DNA from: Mycolicibacterium parafortuitum
GTDB taxonomy: Bacteria; Actinomycetota; Actinomycetes; Mycobacteriales; Mycobacteriaceae
DNA length: 64,000 nt
Assembly (NCBI RefSeq): GCF_010725485.1
Contig: NZ_AP022598.1
Span: 1,674,001-1,738,000, forward strand
Direction of reading: 5' to 3'
Shown here: positions 22,118 through 30,474 of the stretch, piece after piece
How positions within the stretch are numbered: the first letter of the stretch is position 1
How the letters are laid out: every line of letters begins with the position of its first letter
Position numbers and translations under genes: made by a program
The notes under the pieces: model-generated
The model's database searches: none
What the model was told of the DNA's origin: nothing
What the model saw: the letters and a program-made list of their open reading frames with translations, nothing else

Positions 22118-22184
22118 GCTGCCGCGATACCCGCGCAGCCGGGCATGAACCAGCGCCTTACGCTGCACGTCTTACGCTCCAGTG

Positions 22185-22901
22185 GTGACCATCAGCTACG
22201 ACGACGGGCTGCGCGACGTGATCGCCGAGCGCCTCACCCGCCACGACCGCCGTACCGTGACGGATCCGTCCAAGCGACACGCTGCCGTGGCGGTGGTACT
22301 CGTCGATTCCCTGGCCGGGGAGGACCGGGTGGACCCGGCCCCGGTCGACGACTGGATCGCCGGCCGGCCGATGCCCGGGGACCTCGACGGCCGGATGGTC
22401 GACGTCTCCGGTGGGGCGGCGTTCTTTCTGTGCCGCAGGGCTTCTCGGTTGTCGTCTCACTCGGCGCAGTGGGCGCTGCCCGGGGGCCGGCTCGATCCGG
22501 GGGAGTCGGTGGTCGATGCCGCGCTGCGGGAGCTCGACGAGGAGGTCGGTGTGCGGCTACCGGATTCGGCGGTGCTCGGCCTGCTCGACGACTACCCGAC
22601 GCGGTCGGGGTACGTGATCACGCCGGTGGTGGTCTGGGGCGGGGGACGGCTGGACCCGCGACCGTCCCCCGACGAGGTGGTCGCGGTCTATCGGGTGGGT
22701 CTGCACCAGCTTCTGCGCGAAGATTCACCGCGCTTCATCACCATCCCCGAGAGCCCGCGCCCGGTGGTGCAGATCCCGTTGGGCAACGACCTGATCCACG
22801 CTCCGACCGGCGCGGTCCTGTTACAGCTGAGGTGGCTGTGCCTTGAGGGGCGCGATGACCCGGTTGACGGCCTGGAACAGCCGGTATTCGCCTGGAAGTA
22901 G
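22185..22901 (+). CDS. NUDIX hydrolase (CoA-pyrophosphatase-like)
   Basis: 238 residues. The Nudix box is complete: G-x5-E-x7-RE-x2-EE-x-G in GRLDPGESVVDAALRELDEE plus VG, preceded by WALPG. A CoA or nucleoside-diphosphate substrate is likely from the CoAse-like layout (RRASRLSSHSAQWALPGG), but not certain. Two in-frame GTGs exist at 22182 and 22185; the second lies 6 nt after a TACGCT hexamer (22173-22178), fitting a leaderless start, so I prefer it. Confidence 0.9.
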   Translation: MTISYDDGLRDVIAERLTRHDRRTVTDPSKRHAAVAVVLVDSLAGEDRVDPAPVDDWIAGRPMPGDLDGRMVDVSGGAAFFLCRRASRLSSHSAQWALPGGRLDPGESVVDAALRELDEEVGVRLPDSAVLGLLDDYPTRSGYVITPVVVWGGGRLDPRPSPDEVVAVYRVGLHQLLREDSPRFITIPESPRPVVQIPLGNDLIHAPTGAVLLQLRWLCLEGRDDPVDGLEQPVFAWK

Positions 22902-22946
22902 CGGAGGCTCGTTTGCTGAGGCGGCCGTTCGGGTAGCCCCACGGGC

Positions 22947-23366
22947 ATGATGAGCCATCCGTTAGCACGACACCTGACGACGGTGTCGATGATGGCAGCC
23001 GCAGGCGCCGCCGGATGGCTGGTCACCGCCGAGATCCTCGAACCGCCGGCGCAGCCGCCGCAGCAGTTCCAAGCCGCCGCCGCCGCCTCCGTGCCGGAGC
23101 AGCCGCGGCAGCCGCAGCAGATCCAGCTCGCCGGGCAGGTGACGTCATCGTCACCGCAGTCGATGACGATGGTCGGTGCCGACGGTCAGAGCACGACGTT
23201 CCGGATCACCCCGGAGACCGCTCAGATCGGTCTGCCGGGTGTCATGCCGCGCAATGTCGTCGTCCACGGTGTGATTCGCGACGGTGTCGCGGTCGCCACC
23301 GCGATCGCCGACCGGGCGGCGATCGGCCCCGACGGCCCGCCGATGGATTACGGCCTGCCGGTCTGA
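22947..23366 (+). CDS. Exported hypothetical protein
   Basis: 139 residues. An N-terminal hydrophobic segment (about 10-28) is followed by a Pro/Gln/Ala-rich linker and a small beta domain from about residue 62 (LAGQVTSSSPQSMTMVGADG, FRITPETAQIGLPG). The linker-plus-beta layout resembles exported DUF5666-like proteins of unknown function. ATG 22947 and 22950 are adjacent; either could be used. Confidence 0.7.
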   Translation: MMSHPLARHLTTVSMMAAAGAAGWLVTAEILEPPAQPPQQFQAAAAASVPEQPRQPQQIQLAGQVTSSSPQSMTMVGADGQSTTFRITPETAQIGLPGVMPRNVVVHGVIRDGVAVATAIADRAAIGPDGPPMDYGLPV

Positions 23367-23369
23367 GAT

Positions 23370-24290
23370 TCAGCCGAACTCCGGTGTGGCGCGCCAGTCG
23401 TCGAGCGCCTCGGTCAGGGGTGCGGCCAGGATGGGTAGCTGGGGGATCAGCGTGAAGCACCCCACGAATTGCAGGCGCCGTGCGGACTCCATGGCCCGCA
23501 ACACCTCGGGGTCGGTCCGCCGAAGACCCCGCTCGTGCGCGGCCCTATCGTATGCGGTGATGGCCTCCTCGCCGAGCATCGCCAGATCCCATTCCACCGG
23601 CCCACAGGTGATGTCCTCGAAATCCGAGAACAGGATGCCAGCGCGTGTCCGGATCACGTTGTGCGACGGGGCATCTCCCTGAACCGGCTGCACCGGCACG
23701 CCCGCGAACGCGCGGTGGAATGATTCGCGGTCGGCCAGCACCGCCCGAAGCCGGTCGAATTCCGCACGGGCGCGCTCGATGTCGGAGGTGGTCAGTCCGC
23801 GCTGCGGGCGCAGTTCGGCGATCATCTCCGGCAGCCCGTCGTTGAACGGGGACAGGAACGGCAGTTCGGCCGGATAGTCCCGCAGCGCCTCATGCAGAGT
23901 GACGCTGTAGGACAGGTCGACACCGCGGTAGGGCTCGTGATCCTCGGCAACGTCGGCGAGTTCCCAGAACGTCATCGCGAAGCCGTCTCGGCGGACCGGG
24001 CGCCGCGGCACCCGCGCGGACGGCGGGACCACCGGGACACCATGCGCGTCCAGCCAGGCGGCGACGTCGAGTTCCCTCTGTTGCCTTGCGTTCTGACGGT
24101 CAGGCTGCAGATTCGCCGTCGACACCACCGGGATCCGCGCCACCACCGGCTGGGGCCGCAGGTGCACGACCACGGAGAACACGTCGTGCAGCACCGTTGG
24201 CTGCTCGATCCGCAGCCCGAGCTCGCGACCGGCCGCCACCGCGGCGTCGGTGGCGCGGCGGGTGCGCTCGGCGAGCTCTTCGGGCGTCAC
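23370..24290 (-). CDS. APH/choline-kinase-like phosphotransferase
   Basis: 306 residues, GTG start with a TAGGCT hexamer (24297-24302) 6 nt upstream, a leaderless pattern. Kinase-like motifs: the catalytic loop QGDAPSHN (HGD-x4-N with His replaced by Gln) and the metal-binding FSDFEDITCGPVEWDLA. Family members phosphorylate aminoglycosides, macrolides, choline or sugars; nothing here identifies the acceptor. It converges on the exported protein gene with a 3-nt gap. Confidence 0.85.
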   Translation of the reverse strand: MTPEELAERTRRATDAAVAAGRELGLRIEQPTVLHDVFSVVVHLRPQPVVARIPVVSTANLQPDRQNARQQRELDVAAWLDAHGVPVVPPSARVPRRPVRRDGFAMTFWELADVAEDHEPYRGVDLSYSVTLHEALRDYPAELPFLSPFNDGLPEMIAELRPQRGLTTSDIERARAEFDRLRAVLADRESFHRAFAGVPVQPVQGDAPSHNVIRTRAGILFSDFEDITCGPVEWDLAMLGEEAITAYDRAAHERGLRRTDPEVLRAMESARRLQFVGCFTLIPQLPILAAPLTEALDDWRATPEFG

Positions 24291-24317
24291 CCGGCCAGCC
24301 TAGAGACCCGGCCCCGG

Positions 24318-25670
24318 TCACCTCGAACCATTTTCTCCGAGGCCCAGGTGTTCGCGCAGTGTGCTGCCGGTGTAGTCGGCGCGGAACACGCCGCGCTCCT
24401 GCAGCAGTGGCACCACCGAGTCGACGAACGGGTCCAGGCCGGCCGGCGTGACGTGCGGGACCAGGATGAAGCCATCGCTGGCGTCGGCCTGGACGAGCTC
24501 GTTGATCTGTTCGGCGACCGTGGACGCGGATCCGATGAAGTTCTGCCGCCCGGTGATCTCGATGATGAGCTCACGCGTCGTCAGGTTCTCGGCTTCGGCC
24601 TTGGCCCGCCATTCGTTCGCCGTCGCGACCGGGTCCCGGTACATCCGCACGCTGGCGCGTCCGCGGGCGATGGTGTTCTCGCCGACGACCGGATCGACCG
24701 ACGGCAGCGGCCCGTCGGGATCGTGATCGGACAGGTCCCGGTTCCACAGCTGTTCCAGGAACTTGATCGCGGTCTGCGGTGACACCTGCGCCAGCCGCAC
24801 CTCGTGAGCGATCTCGGCTGCGTCGGCGTCGGTGTCGCCGAGCACGAAGGTCGCCGCGGGCAGGATGAGCAGGTCGTCGCGGTGTCGGCCGAACTTGTGC
24901 AGCCTGCCTTTCACGTCGTCGTAGAACTGCCGGCCGGCCTCAAGCGTGCCGTGCCGGGAGAAGATCGCATCGGCGGCGGCCGCGGCGAAGTCGCGTCCGC
25001 GGTCGGAGTCGCCGGCCTGGAAGATCACCGGTCTGCCCTGCGGGCTGCGGGGCACGTTGAACCGTCCGCTGATGTCGAAATGCTGGTCGGTGTAGGTGAA
25101 CTCGCCGGCGTGCGGATCGGCCAGGAAACGTCCCTCGTCCTTGTCGGCGACGATCGCGTGCTCCGGCCACGAGTCGAACAGCGTGTGTGCCGCGGCCAGG
25201 AAGCTCTCGGCGCGGGTGTAGCGCTCGGACTCCGGCAGAAACCCTCCCCGGCGAAAGTTCTCACCGGTGAACGCATCCCAGGACGTCACGACGTTCCACG
25301 CCGCCCGGCCCTCGGAAAGGTGGTCCAGGGACGCGAACTGGCGGGCGACCTCGTAGGGTTCGTTGAAGGTCGAGTTGATCGTGCCGGTCAGCCCCAGCCG
25401 GTCGGTGACGGCGGCGAGCGCGGCCAGTACGGTGAACGTGTCCGGTCTGCCGACGACGTCGAGGTCGTAGATCTGGCCGTTCTGCTCGCGCAGCCGCAGG
25501 CCCTCGGCCAGGAACATGAAGTCGAACTTCCCGCGTTCGGCCGTCTGCGCGAAGTGCACGAACGAGGCGAAGTCGATGTGGCTGCCCGACGCCGGATCAC
25601 TCCACACCGTCGTGTTGTTGACGCCCGGGAAGTGTGCGGCGAGGTGAATCTGCTTGAGCGGCCTGGTCAT
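24318..25670 (-). CDS. FMN-dependent monooxygenase, NtaA/SnaA/DszA family
   Basis: 450 residues, standard length for the NtaA/DszA/DmoA group of two-component bacterial luciferase-like enzymes. Diagnostic segments are HIDFASFVHFAQTAERGKFD, AALAAVTDRLGLTGTINSTF, HLSEGRAAWNVVTSWD and SPQGRPVIFQAGDSDRG. These use reduced FMN from a separate reductase to oxidise aminopolycarboxylates, sulfones or sulfides. Its ATG overlaps the upstream gene's stop (ATGA). No flavin reductase or ABC transporter is next to it, so the reductant must come from elsewhere. Confidence 0.9.
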   Translation of the reverse strand: MTRPLKQIHLAAHFPGVNNTTVWSDPASGSHIDFASFVHFAQTAERGKFDFMFLAEGLRLREQNGQIYDLDVVGRPDTFTVLAALAAVTDRLGLTGTINSTFNEPYEVARQFASLDHLSEGRAAWNVVTSWDAFTGENFRRGGFLPESERYTRAESFLAAAHTLFDSWPEHAIVADKDEGRFLADPHAGEFTYTDQHFDISGRFNVPRSPQGRPVIFQAGDSDRGRDFAAAAADAIFSRHGTLEAGRQFYDDVKGRLHKFGRHRDDLLILPAATFVLGDTDADAAEIAHEVRLAQVSPQTAIKFLEQLWNRDLSDHDPDGPLPSVDPVVGENTIARGRASVRMYRDPVATANEWRAKAEAENLTTRELIIEITGRQNFIGSASTVAEQINELVQADASDGFILVPHVTPAGLDPFVDSVVPLLQERGVFRADYTGSTLREHLGLGENGSR

Positions 25671-26749
25671 CGCGCATCCTCTCCGGCGGTGGCGTACCGG
25701 TTCACGGGCCGGGGCAGGCCGAGGACGTCACGCAGCGTGCCCGTCCGCTGGTTGGCCAGGCCGCGGCGGCTCAGCTCGCCGGTCAGGTGCGCCGAGATCT
25801 GCATCAGATCGTGGGGAAGGGCGCCGGGATGCAGCCGGACCCCGGTGACGCCGGCCCGCTGCCAGTCTTCCAATCGGTCGGCGAGCTGGACTGCGGTACC
25901 GGTGAAAACCTCTGTCGGGAAGCCGACTTCGGATCCGTGCAGGCCGTCGAGCCGTCGGCGGCGTGCGACCGCGCGCTCGGCGGAGTCGTCGAGGAAGACC
26001 ACCAGGTCGACGAACGTCCGAGCGTCCACCGGCGGCACGGTGCCTGCCGGGACGAAGGCGATGTCGGCCCCTGCGACGAAGTCGCCGCTGTCGTCATCGG
26101 TGTACGTCGCGGCGACTGGCGGCCGGCCCTGTGGCGGTCGCGGTGTGATCGAGGGCCCCTTGACCGAGAACCAGCGGCCCTCGAAGTCGATGTAGTGCAG
26201 CTTGTTCCGATCGACGAACCGTCCAGTGGTTGCATCGCGGATCTCGGCGCCGTCCTCCCAGCTGTCCCACAGCCGCCGAAGCACCTCGACGTAATCGGCG
26301 GCCTCGTCGTACAGCTCGCGGCCAGAGGTGGGAACCTCGCGCCTGCCGAAGTGTCGTGCCGCGTCGGCACTCGCGGTCACCTCGACGAGGATCCCGGCGC
26401 GTCCGGTGCTGACGTGATCGAGTGTCGCGACGGCCTTGGACAGGTGAAACGGTTCGGTATGGGTCGCGACTGCGGTCGGCACCAGCCCGACGCGGCGGGT
26501 CAGCGGTGCGACCCGGGCCGCGGTCAGTACCGCGTCGAGCCGGCCTCGCACCCCCTCGGGTTGCAGCACGAGTTCGTCATCGAAGGTGACGAGATCGATT
26601 CCGCCGCGGTCGGCCTCGGTGACCAAGTCGACCCAGTACCGGGGTGTCAGCAGTTCGGTGGGTCGGGCGTCGGGTTCGCGCCACGCGGCCGGATGCCGGC
26701 CGGCGGCCGAGAGCGCGACGGCGAGCAGCAGCGGGTCGGGCCCTGTCAT
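25667..26749 (-). CDS. LLM class flavin-dependent oxidoreductase
   Basis: 360 residues. The luciferase-like barrel is seen in GGIDLVTFDDELVLQ, ARVAPLTRRVGLVPTAVATH and TLDHVSTGRAGILVEV, with the phosphate-binding segment GRPPVAATY later. ATG 26749 (preceded by GTGAGAGCC) is preferred to a TTG 21 nt further up. It and the NtaA-like enzyme are cotranslated and probably act in one oxidative pathway, such as organosulfur or xenobiotic breakdown. Confidence 0.88.
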   Translation of the reverse strand: MTGPDPLLLAVALSAAGRHPAAWREPDARPTELLTPRYWVDLVTEADRGGIDLVTFDDELVLQPEGVRGRLDAVLTAARVAPLTRRVGLVPTAVATHTEPFHLSKAVATLDHVSTGRAGILVEVTASADAARHFGRREVPTSGRELYDEAADYVEVLRRLWDSWEDGAEIRDATTGRFVDRNKLHYIDFEGRWFSVKGPSITPRPPQGRPPVAATYTDDDSGDFVAGADIAFVPAGTVPPVDARTFVDLVVFLDDSAERAVARRRRLDGLHGSEVGFPTEVFTGTAVQLADRLEDWQRAGVTGVRLHPGALPHDLMQISAHLTGELSRRGLANQRTGTLRDVLGLPRPVNRYATAGEDAR

Positions 26750-26845
26750 GGCTCTCACTTTCGGGGTCAACGGTGGACCTCGCCGAAAGCATTCCCCGGG
26801 CCGGCCCGCCGGCCGAGGGTTGTGCTCAGGGACAGCCGAAAGGGC

Positions 26846-28021
26846 CTAGCTGAACACGCGTCCGCGGCGTTCTGCCGTGGCGCTGCCGCTGAAAAGCCCG
26901 GAGTCCGCCTGCGGCTCATCGCGTGCTGCGGGCTGACCCTGCATCTCCCGGTCCGCGGAGCTCGCGTGCTCGATACGCCGGCGCGGCAGCGCGCCCGGAT
27001 TGGTGCGTTGCAGCCAGGACACCATGCCCTCCCGGATATCGCAGCGCAGGTCGAACAACTGTCCCGCGTCCTTGGCGCTGACCAGCATCCGCACCCGGAC
27101 CAGCCCGTCGACCGCATCGGTGACCTGCAGGACGCCCGCGCGGCCGTCCCACTTCGGGTTGGCTCTCAGCAGCCGGTCCATCTCGGCGCGCATCGCGTCG
27201 AACGGCACGGTGAAATCCACGTCGAGTTCGGCCGTGCCGAGCAGTTCGGTCGCGTTGCGCGTCCAGTTCTGGAACGGGGTGTTGGTGAAGTACGTGCACG
27301 GCAGGACCAATCGGCGTTCGTCCCACAGCCGGACCACGACGTAGGTCAGCGTGATCTCCTCGATGCGGCCCCACTCATCTTCGAGCACGACCACGTCGCC
27401 GACACGGATCGCGTCGGAGAACGCGATCTGGACGCCGGCGAACACCGAGCCGAGCGAGGTCTGCGCCGCCAGGCCGGCGACGACGGTCAGCACACCGGCG
27501 GACGCGAACAGCGTCTTGCCGATGTCGCTGAACGACGGGAACGTCATCAACGCGGCCGCGCCGCCGAGAAGGACGACGATCGCGACCGCGATACGGCGCA
27601 GTGTCAGCACCTGAGTCTTGATCTTTCGCCGGTGCCGGTCGGCGTCGGTCAGCCCTTCGTCACCGCCGGCGAACCGGGTGATCACCTGACGTTCGGCCAC
27701 GCGCACCAGGCGGGCGAGCATCCAGGTGAAGCACGCGATCAGCGCGATCACCAGGGCATGGTCCACCCAGCCGCGCCAGCTGGCGCCGATGTCGACGGTG
27801 CGGCGCACCGCCGTCGACGCGGCGATCAGCACGAGGGTTGCGCGCAGTGGCATCCGGGTCAGCACGGCCGTGTCGTGGATCAGCAGGCTGCGCCTGCCGA
27901 GGCGTTGCAGCAGCCAGGTCACCGCGAGACCGATGGCATAGGCGATGGCGACGGCACCCGCGATCCAGGCGGCGTCCGTGGCGAGATGGGTGGCGGATTC
28001 GAGGCTGGTGGTGTCCTCCAT
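26846..28021 (-). CDS. MscS-family mechanosensitive channel
   Basis: 391 residues. Four or five hydrophobic helices precede the pore helix (TLFASAGVLTVVAGLAAQTS) and the MscS beta domain GSVFAGVQIAFSDAIRVGD ... EWGRIEEITLTYVVVRLWD. The C-terminal ~40 residues are hydrophilic and look disordered. Homologs release solutes on osmotic downshock at the plasma membrane. It stands alone on its transcript, about 60 nt after the TetR gene. Confidence 0.92.
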   Translation of the reverse strand: MEDTTSLESATHLATDAAWIAGAVAIAYAIGLAVTWLLQRLGRRSLLIHDTAVLTRMPLRATLVLIAASTAVRRTVDIGASWRGWVDHALVIALIACFTWMLARLVRVAERQVITRFAGGDEGLTDADRHRRKIKTQVLTLRRIAVAIVVLLGGAAALMTFPSFSDIGKTLFASAGVLTVVAGLAAQTSLGSVFAGVQIAFSDAIRVGDVVVLEDEWGRIEEITLTYVVVRLWDERRLVLPCTYFTNTPFQNWTRNATELLGTAELDVDFTVPFDAMRAEMDRLLRANPKWDGRAGVLQVTDAVDGLVRVRMLVSAKDAGQLFDLRCDIREGMVSWLQRTNPGALPRRRIEHASSADREMQGQPAARDEPQADSGLFSGSATAERRGRVFS

Positions 28022-28086
28022 GCCGGTTGCGTTCCCGGCTCACCGGCCTCGGACACCTCTCGGACGCCGATTCGCTCAGATGGGAC

Positions 28087-28701
28087 TCAGGTCACACCGC
28101 AATGGGCGATCAGCACCTCCGCCGCCGACCGGGCGTGCGCCAGAGGTGCGGGATCGTCGAGCGAGGTCGCCAGTGCGGTGCCGCCCTCGAACAGCACGAG
28201 CAGTTGCTGAGCCAGTTGCGCCGGGTGTTCGGCGCCGGCCTCGGCCGCGACGGCGGTCAGCCGCTGCGCGAAGCGGTGTTTGTGGGCGCGCACGATCTCG
28301 TCGACGCCGGCGAGTTCGCCGGCAGACTCCACCGCCGCGTTGTGGAACGGGCAGCCCCGGAACCGGGGCGCCGCCCCCGCGTCGAGGGCCACCGAGTCGA
28401 AGGCGACCGAGTCGAAGATCGCCAGCAACCGGTCCCCGGGGCTGGTGTCCTTGGCGTCGAGGCGCCGTTCCAGGGGTGTGCCGCCGCGTTCGTCGATTCC
28501 GTGAAGGTAGTCCTCGACGAGGGCGGTCTTGCTCGGAAAATGTTGGTAGAACGTCCGCTTGGAAACCTCAGCGGCCTGGGACAGCTTCTCCACCCCGGTG
28601 GCGTGGATGCCCTCCCGGTAGAACAGGTCGGTGGCCGCGCGCAGGATCCGGTCGCGGGCGCCACGACCGCCGCGCCGGGGCTTGACCTCGGAGTTCGGCA
28701 C
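28087..28701 (-). CDS. TetR-family transcriptional regulator
   Basis: 204 residues. The HTH is DRILRAATDLFYREG ... GVEKLSQAAEVSKRTFYQHFPSK in the first ~55 residues; the rest is a helical ligand domain. GTG 28701 lies 6 nt after a TATGCT hexamer (28708-28713), giving a leaderless start; a TTG at 28716 is in-frame but precludes that. It is divergent from the NmrA-like gene, and a palindrome in the 65-nt gap is a good operator for both. Confidence 0.88.
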   Translation of the reverse strand: MPNSEVKPRRGGRGARDRILRAATDLFYREGIHATGVEKLSQAAEVSKRTFYQHFPSKTALVEDYLHGIDERGGTPLERRLDAKDTSPGDRLLAIFDSVAFDSVALDAGAAPRFRGCPFHNAAVESAGELAGVDEIVRAHKHRFAQRLTAVAAEAGAEHPAQLAQQLLVLFEGGTALATSLDDPAPLAHARSAAEVLIAHCGVT

Positions 28702-28714
28702 CGGGTCAGCATAC

Positions 28715-28736
28715 AACTACACCGATCGGTTTACTT
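28715..28736. promoter_or_regulatory. Candidate TetR operator
   Basis: A perfect 10-bp palindrome ACCGATCGGT (28721-28730) is the core of an imperfect 22-nt inverted repeat in the TetR/NmrA divergent gap. It lies just upstream of the TATGCT -10 of the regulator and about 37 nt before the other start, positions suited to repression of both. Confidence 0.6.
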
Positions 28737-28766
28737 TCGGTTCGATCGGCGGTACCGTCGCCGATC

Positions 28767-29675
28767 GTGACCGTCCTCGTCTTCGGCGCCACCGGCCGAC
28801 ACGGAAGCACCGGGCAGTACCTCGTTCGACGCCTGCTGGAGGACGGCAGACCCGTGCGGGCGCTGGTCCGTGGCCGCGACGAACGAGCGCAGCGCCTCGT
28901 CGAGATGGGGGCCGAGATCGCCGTCGGCGACCTCACCGACCGGCGCACCCTGGTGCCGGCCCTGACCGGAGTCGACACCGTGTACTTCACGTATCCGATC
29001 GCCGCGGGCGTCGTGCCCGCAGCGGCGCACTACGCGTCGGCGGTCCTGGAGGCCGGTACATCACCCCGGACCGTGGTGATGTCGATGGGGCCGGCCCATC
29101 GCGACCATCCGAGCCGGCTCGGGCAGGCCCAGTGGCTGGCCGAGCAGGTACTGGAGTGGGCGGGCCTGGACCTGCTGATCCTGCGGGTCGCCGCGTTGTT
29201 CCACGAGAACGTCCCGGTGTTGCACGCCGACACGGTCCGCAGGGACGGCACGATGCGGAACTCGTTCGGCCGAGGACCGGTTCCGTGGATCAGCGGCCGC
29301 GACGCCGCCGAGATCGCGGTCGCGGCGATCCTGCATCCCGAGCGCTTCGCCGGGCCGGTCGTCTACCCGGGCGGCACCGAGATGCTCAGCCACGACCAGA
29401 TCGCCGGTCTGCTCACCGAAGTTCTGGGGCATCCGGTCCTCTACGAACCGGTCAGCGCGCAGCAGTGGCGCCGGGAGCTGGAGGACACCGCCGCCGCCCG
29501 CCCTGGGGAAGTGGTGAACGCGGCGATGGCGCAACATATCTCGTCGGTCGCACAGGTGGTCGCCGGTGGCGGTCCCGCGATGGCCGCCGATCCGGCGACG
29601 ATCGCCGGATGGATCGGCAGACAACCCGTGGGACTGCGAGAGTTCCTGCGGGACAACGCCGCGAGCTTCCGGTGA
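28767..29675 (+). CDS. NmrA-like NAD(P)-binding oxidoreductase
   Basis: 302 residues, GTG start 8 nt after a TACCGT hexamer (28753-28758). The dinucleotide loop GATGRHGSTG (GxxGxxG) is at the N-terminus and no YxxxK active-site motif appears in the expected place, which fits NmrA/HSCARG-like proteins or azoreductase-like atypical SDRs. Probably controlled by the divergent TetR protein, so it may respond to a quinone or other toxic ligand. Confidence 0.85.
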   Translation: MTVLVFGATGRHGSTGQYLVRRLLEDGRPVRALVRGRDERAQRLVEMGAEIAVGDLTDRRTLVPALTGVDTVYFTYPIAAGVVPAAAHYASAVLEAGTSPRTVVMSMGPAHRDHPSRLGQAQWLAEQVLEWAGLDLLILRVAALFHENVPVLHADTVRRDGTMRNSFGRGPVPWISGRDAAEIAVAAILHPERFAGPVVYPGGTEMLSHDQIAGLLTEVLGHPVLYEPVSAQQWRRELEDTAAARPGEVVNAAMAQHISSVAQVVAGGGPAMAADPATIAGWIGRQPVGLREFLRDNAASFR

Positions 29676-29717
29676 GCATCGTCGAACACATCATGCGCCG
29701 GCTGGTGGCCGCGATTC

Positions 29718-30365
29718 CTAGCTGCGCTTGGCGACCTGCGCCTTGATCTTGTCGGGCAGCGCGTCGGCGGGGGCGAGCGCGGGGTACAGCGCGGACTCGC
29801 CCATCAACGCGCGGAACACCATGCTGATCGTGACGTCGTGGTCCGGCCGCGAGATCACCTCGATGCGGTCGCCGGCGCGCATCGTCCCCGGCTCGATGAC
29901 CCGGAAGTACGCGCCGGGATGGCCCATCGCGGTGAACGTCTTGATCCAGCCAGGGATCCCGAGCCACTTCACGAACGTCTGGCACGGCGTGCGCGGACTG
30001 GTCACCTCGAGCACCAGGCCTTCCTCGCCGACGGTCCACCGCTCGCCGATGAGCAGATTCGTCAGATCCACCCCCGACGTCGTGATGTTCTCGCCGAACA
30101 TGCCGTTGGTCAGCTCGCGGTCAAGCTCGCCCTCCCAGCGGTCGAGGTCCTCACGGGCGTACGCGTACACCGCCTGGTCGTCGCCGCCGTGGTGCTTGCT
30201 GTCACAGACCGAATCGCCGACGACGCCGCTGCCCAGACCACCCTTGCGCGGGCCGGGGGCGCGCACCTCGAGCGGGCCGGTGCTGGGCCGCTTGTCGATC
30301 CCGGAGCGGCGCCGTCCCAGATCGACCGGGGTGGGCGCCGAGTTGACGGTCAGTACCGATGCCAT
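29718..30365 (-). CDS. MOSC-domain protein (YiiM-like)
   Basis: 215 residues. The domain begins almost at once (VLTVNSAPTPVDLG) and includes GDSVCDSKHHGGDDQAVYAY, MFGENITTSGVDL and the cysteine segment SPRTPCQTF expected to contact the molybdenum cofactor. YiiM relatives reduce N-hydroxylated bases. ATG 30365 is chosen: a TAGCTT hexamer lies 5 nt upstream. It converges on the NmrA-like gene with a 42-nt gap. Confidence 0.88.
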   Translation of the reverse strand: MASVLTVNSAPTPVDLGRRRSGIDKRPSTGPLEVRAPGPRKGGLGSGVVGDSVCDSKHHGGDDQAVYAYAREDLDRWEGELDRELTNGMFGENITTSGVDLTNLLIGERWTVGEEGLVLEVTSPRTPCQTFVKWLGIPGWIKTFTAMGHPGAYFRVIEPGTMRAGDRIEVISRPDHDVTISMVFRALMGESALYPALAPADALPDKIKAQVAKRS

Positions 30366-30474
30366 ACCCGAAGCTAACCGCATCGCAGGCCGGCTTCTTC
30401 CTTCCGGCTAGCAGGTAACCGCATTGGCGGCCAGCGCCGCAGACATCGCGCGCGTCCGGGGCCAGGCTGAAGCG

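Noticed and set aside
21559..22146. Alternative third-frame protein across the hemerythrin region
   Set aside because: Its sequence has no hemerythrin ligands or other family features; the two-frame join explains the locus fully.
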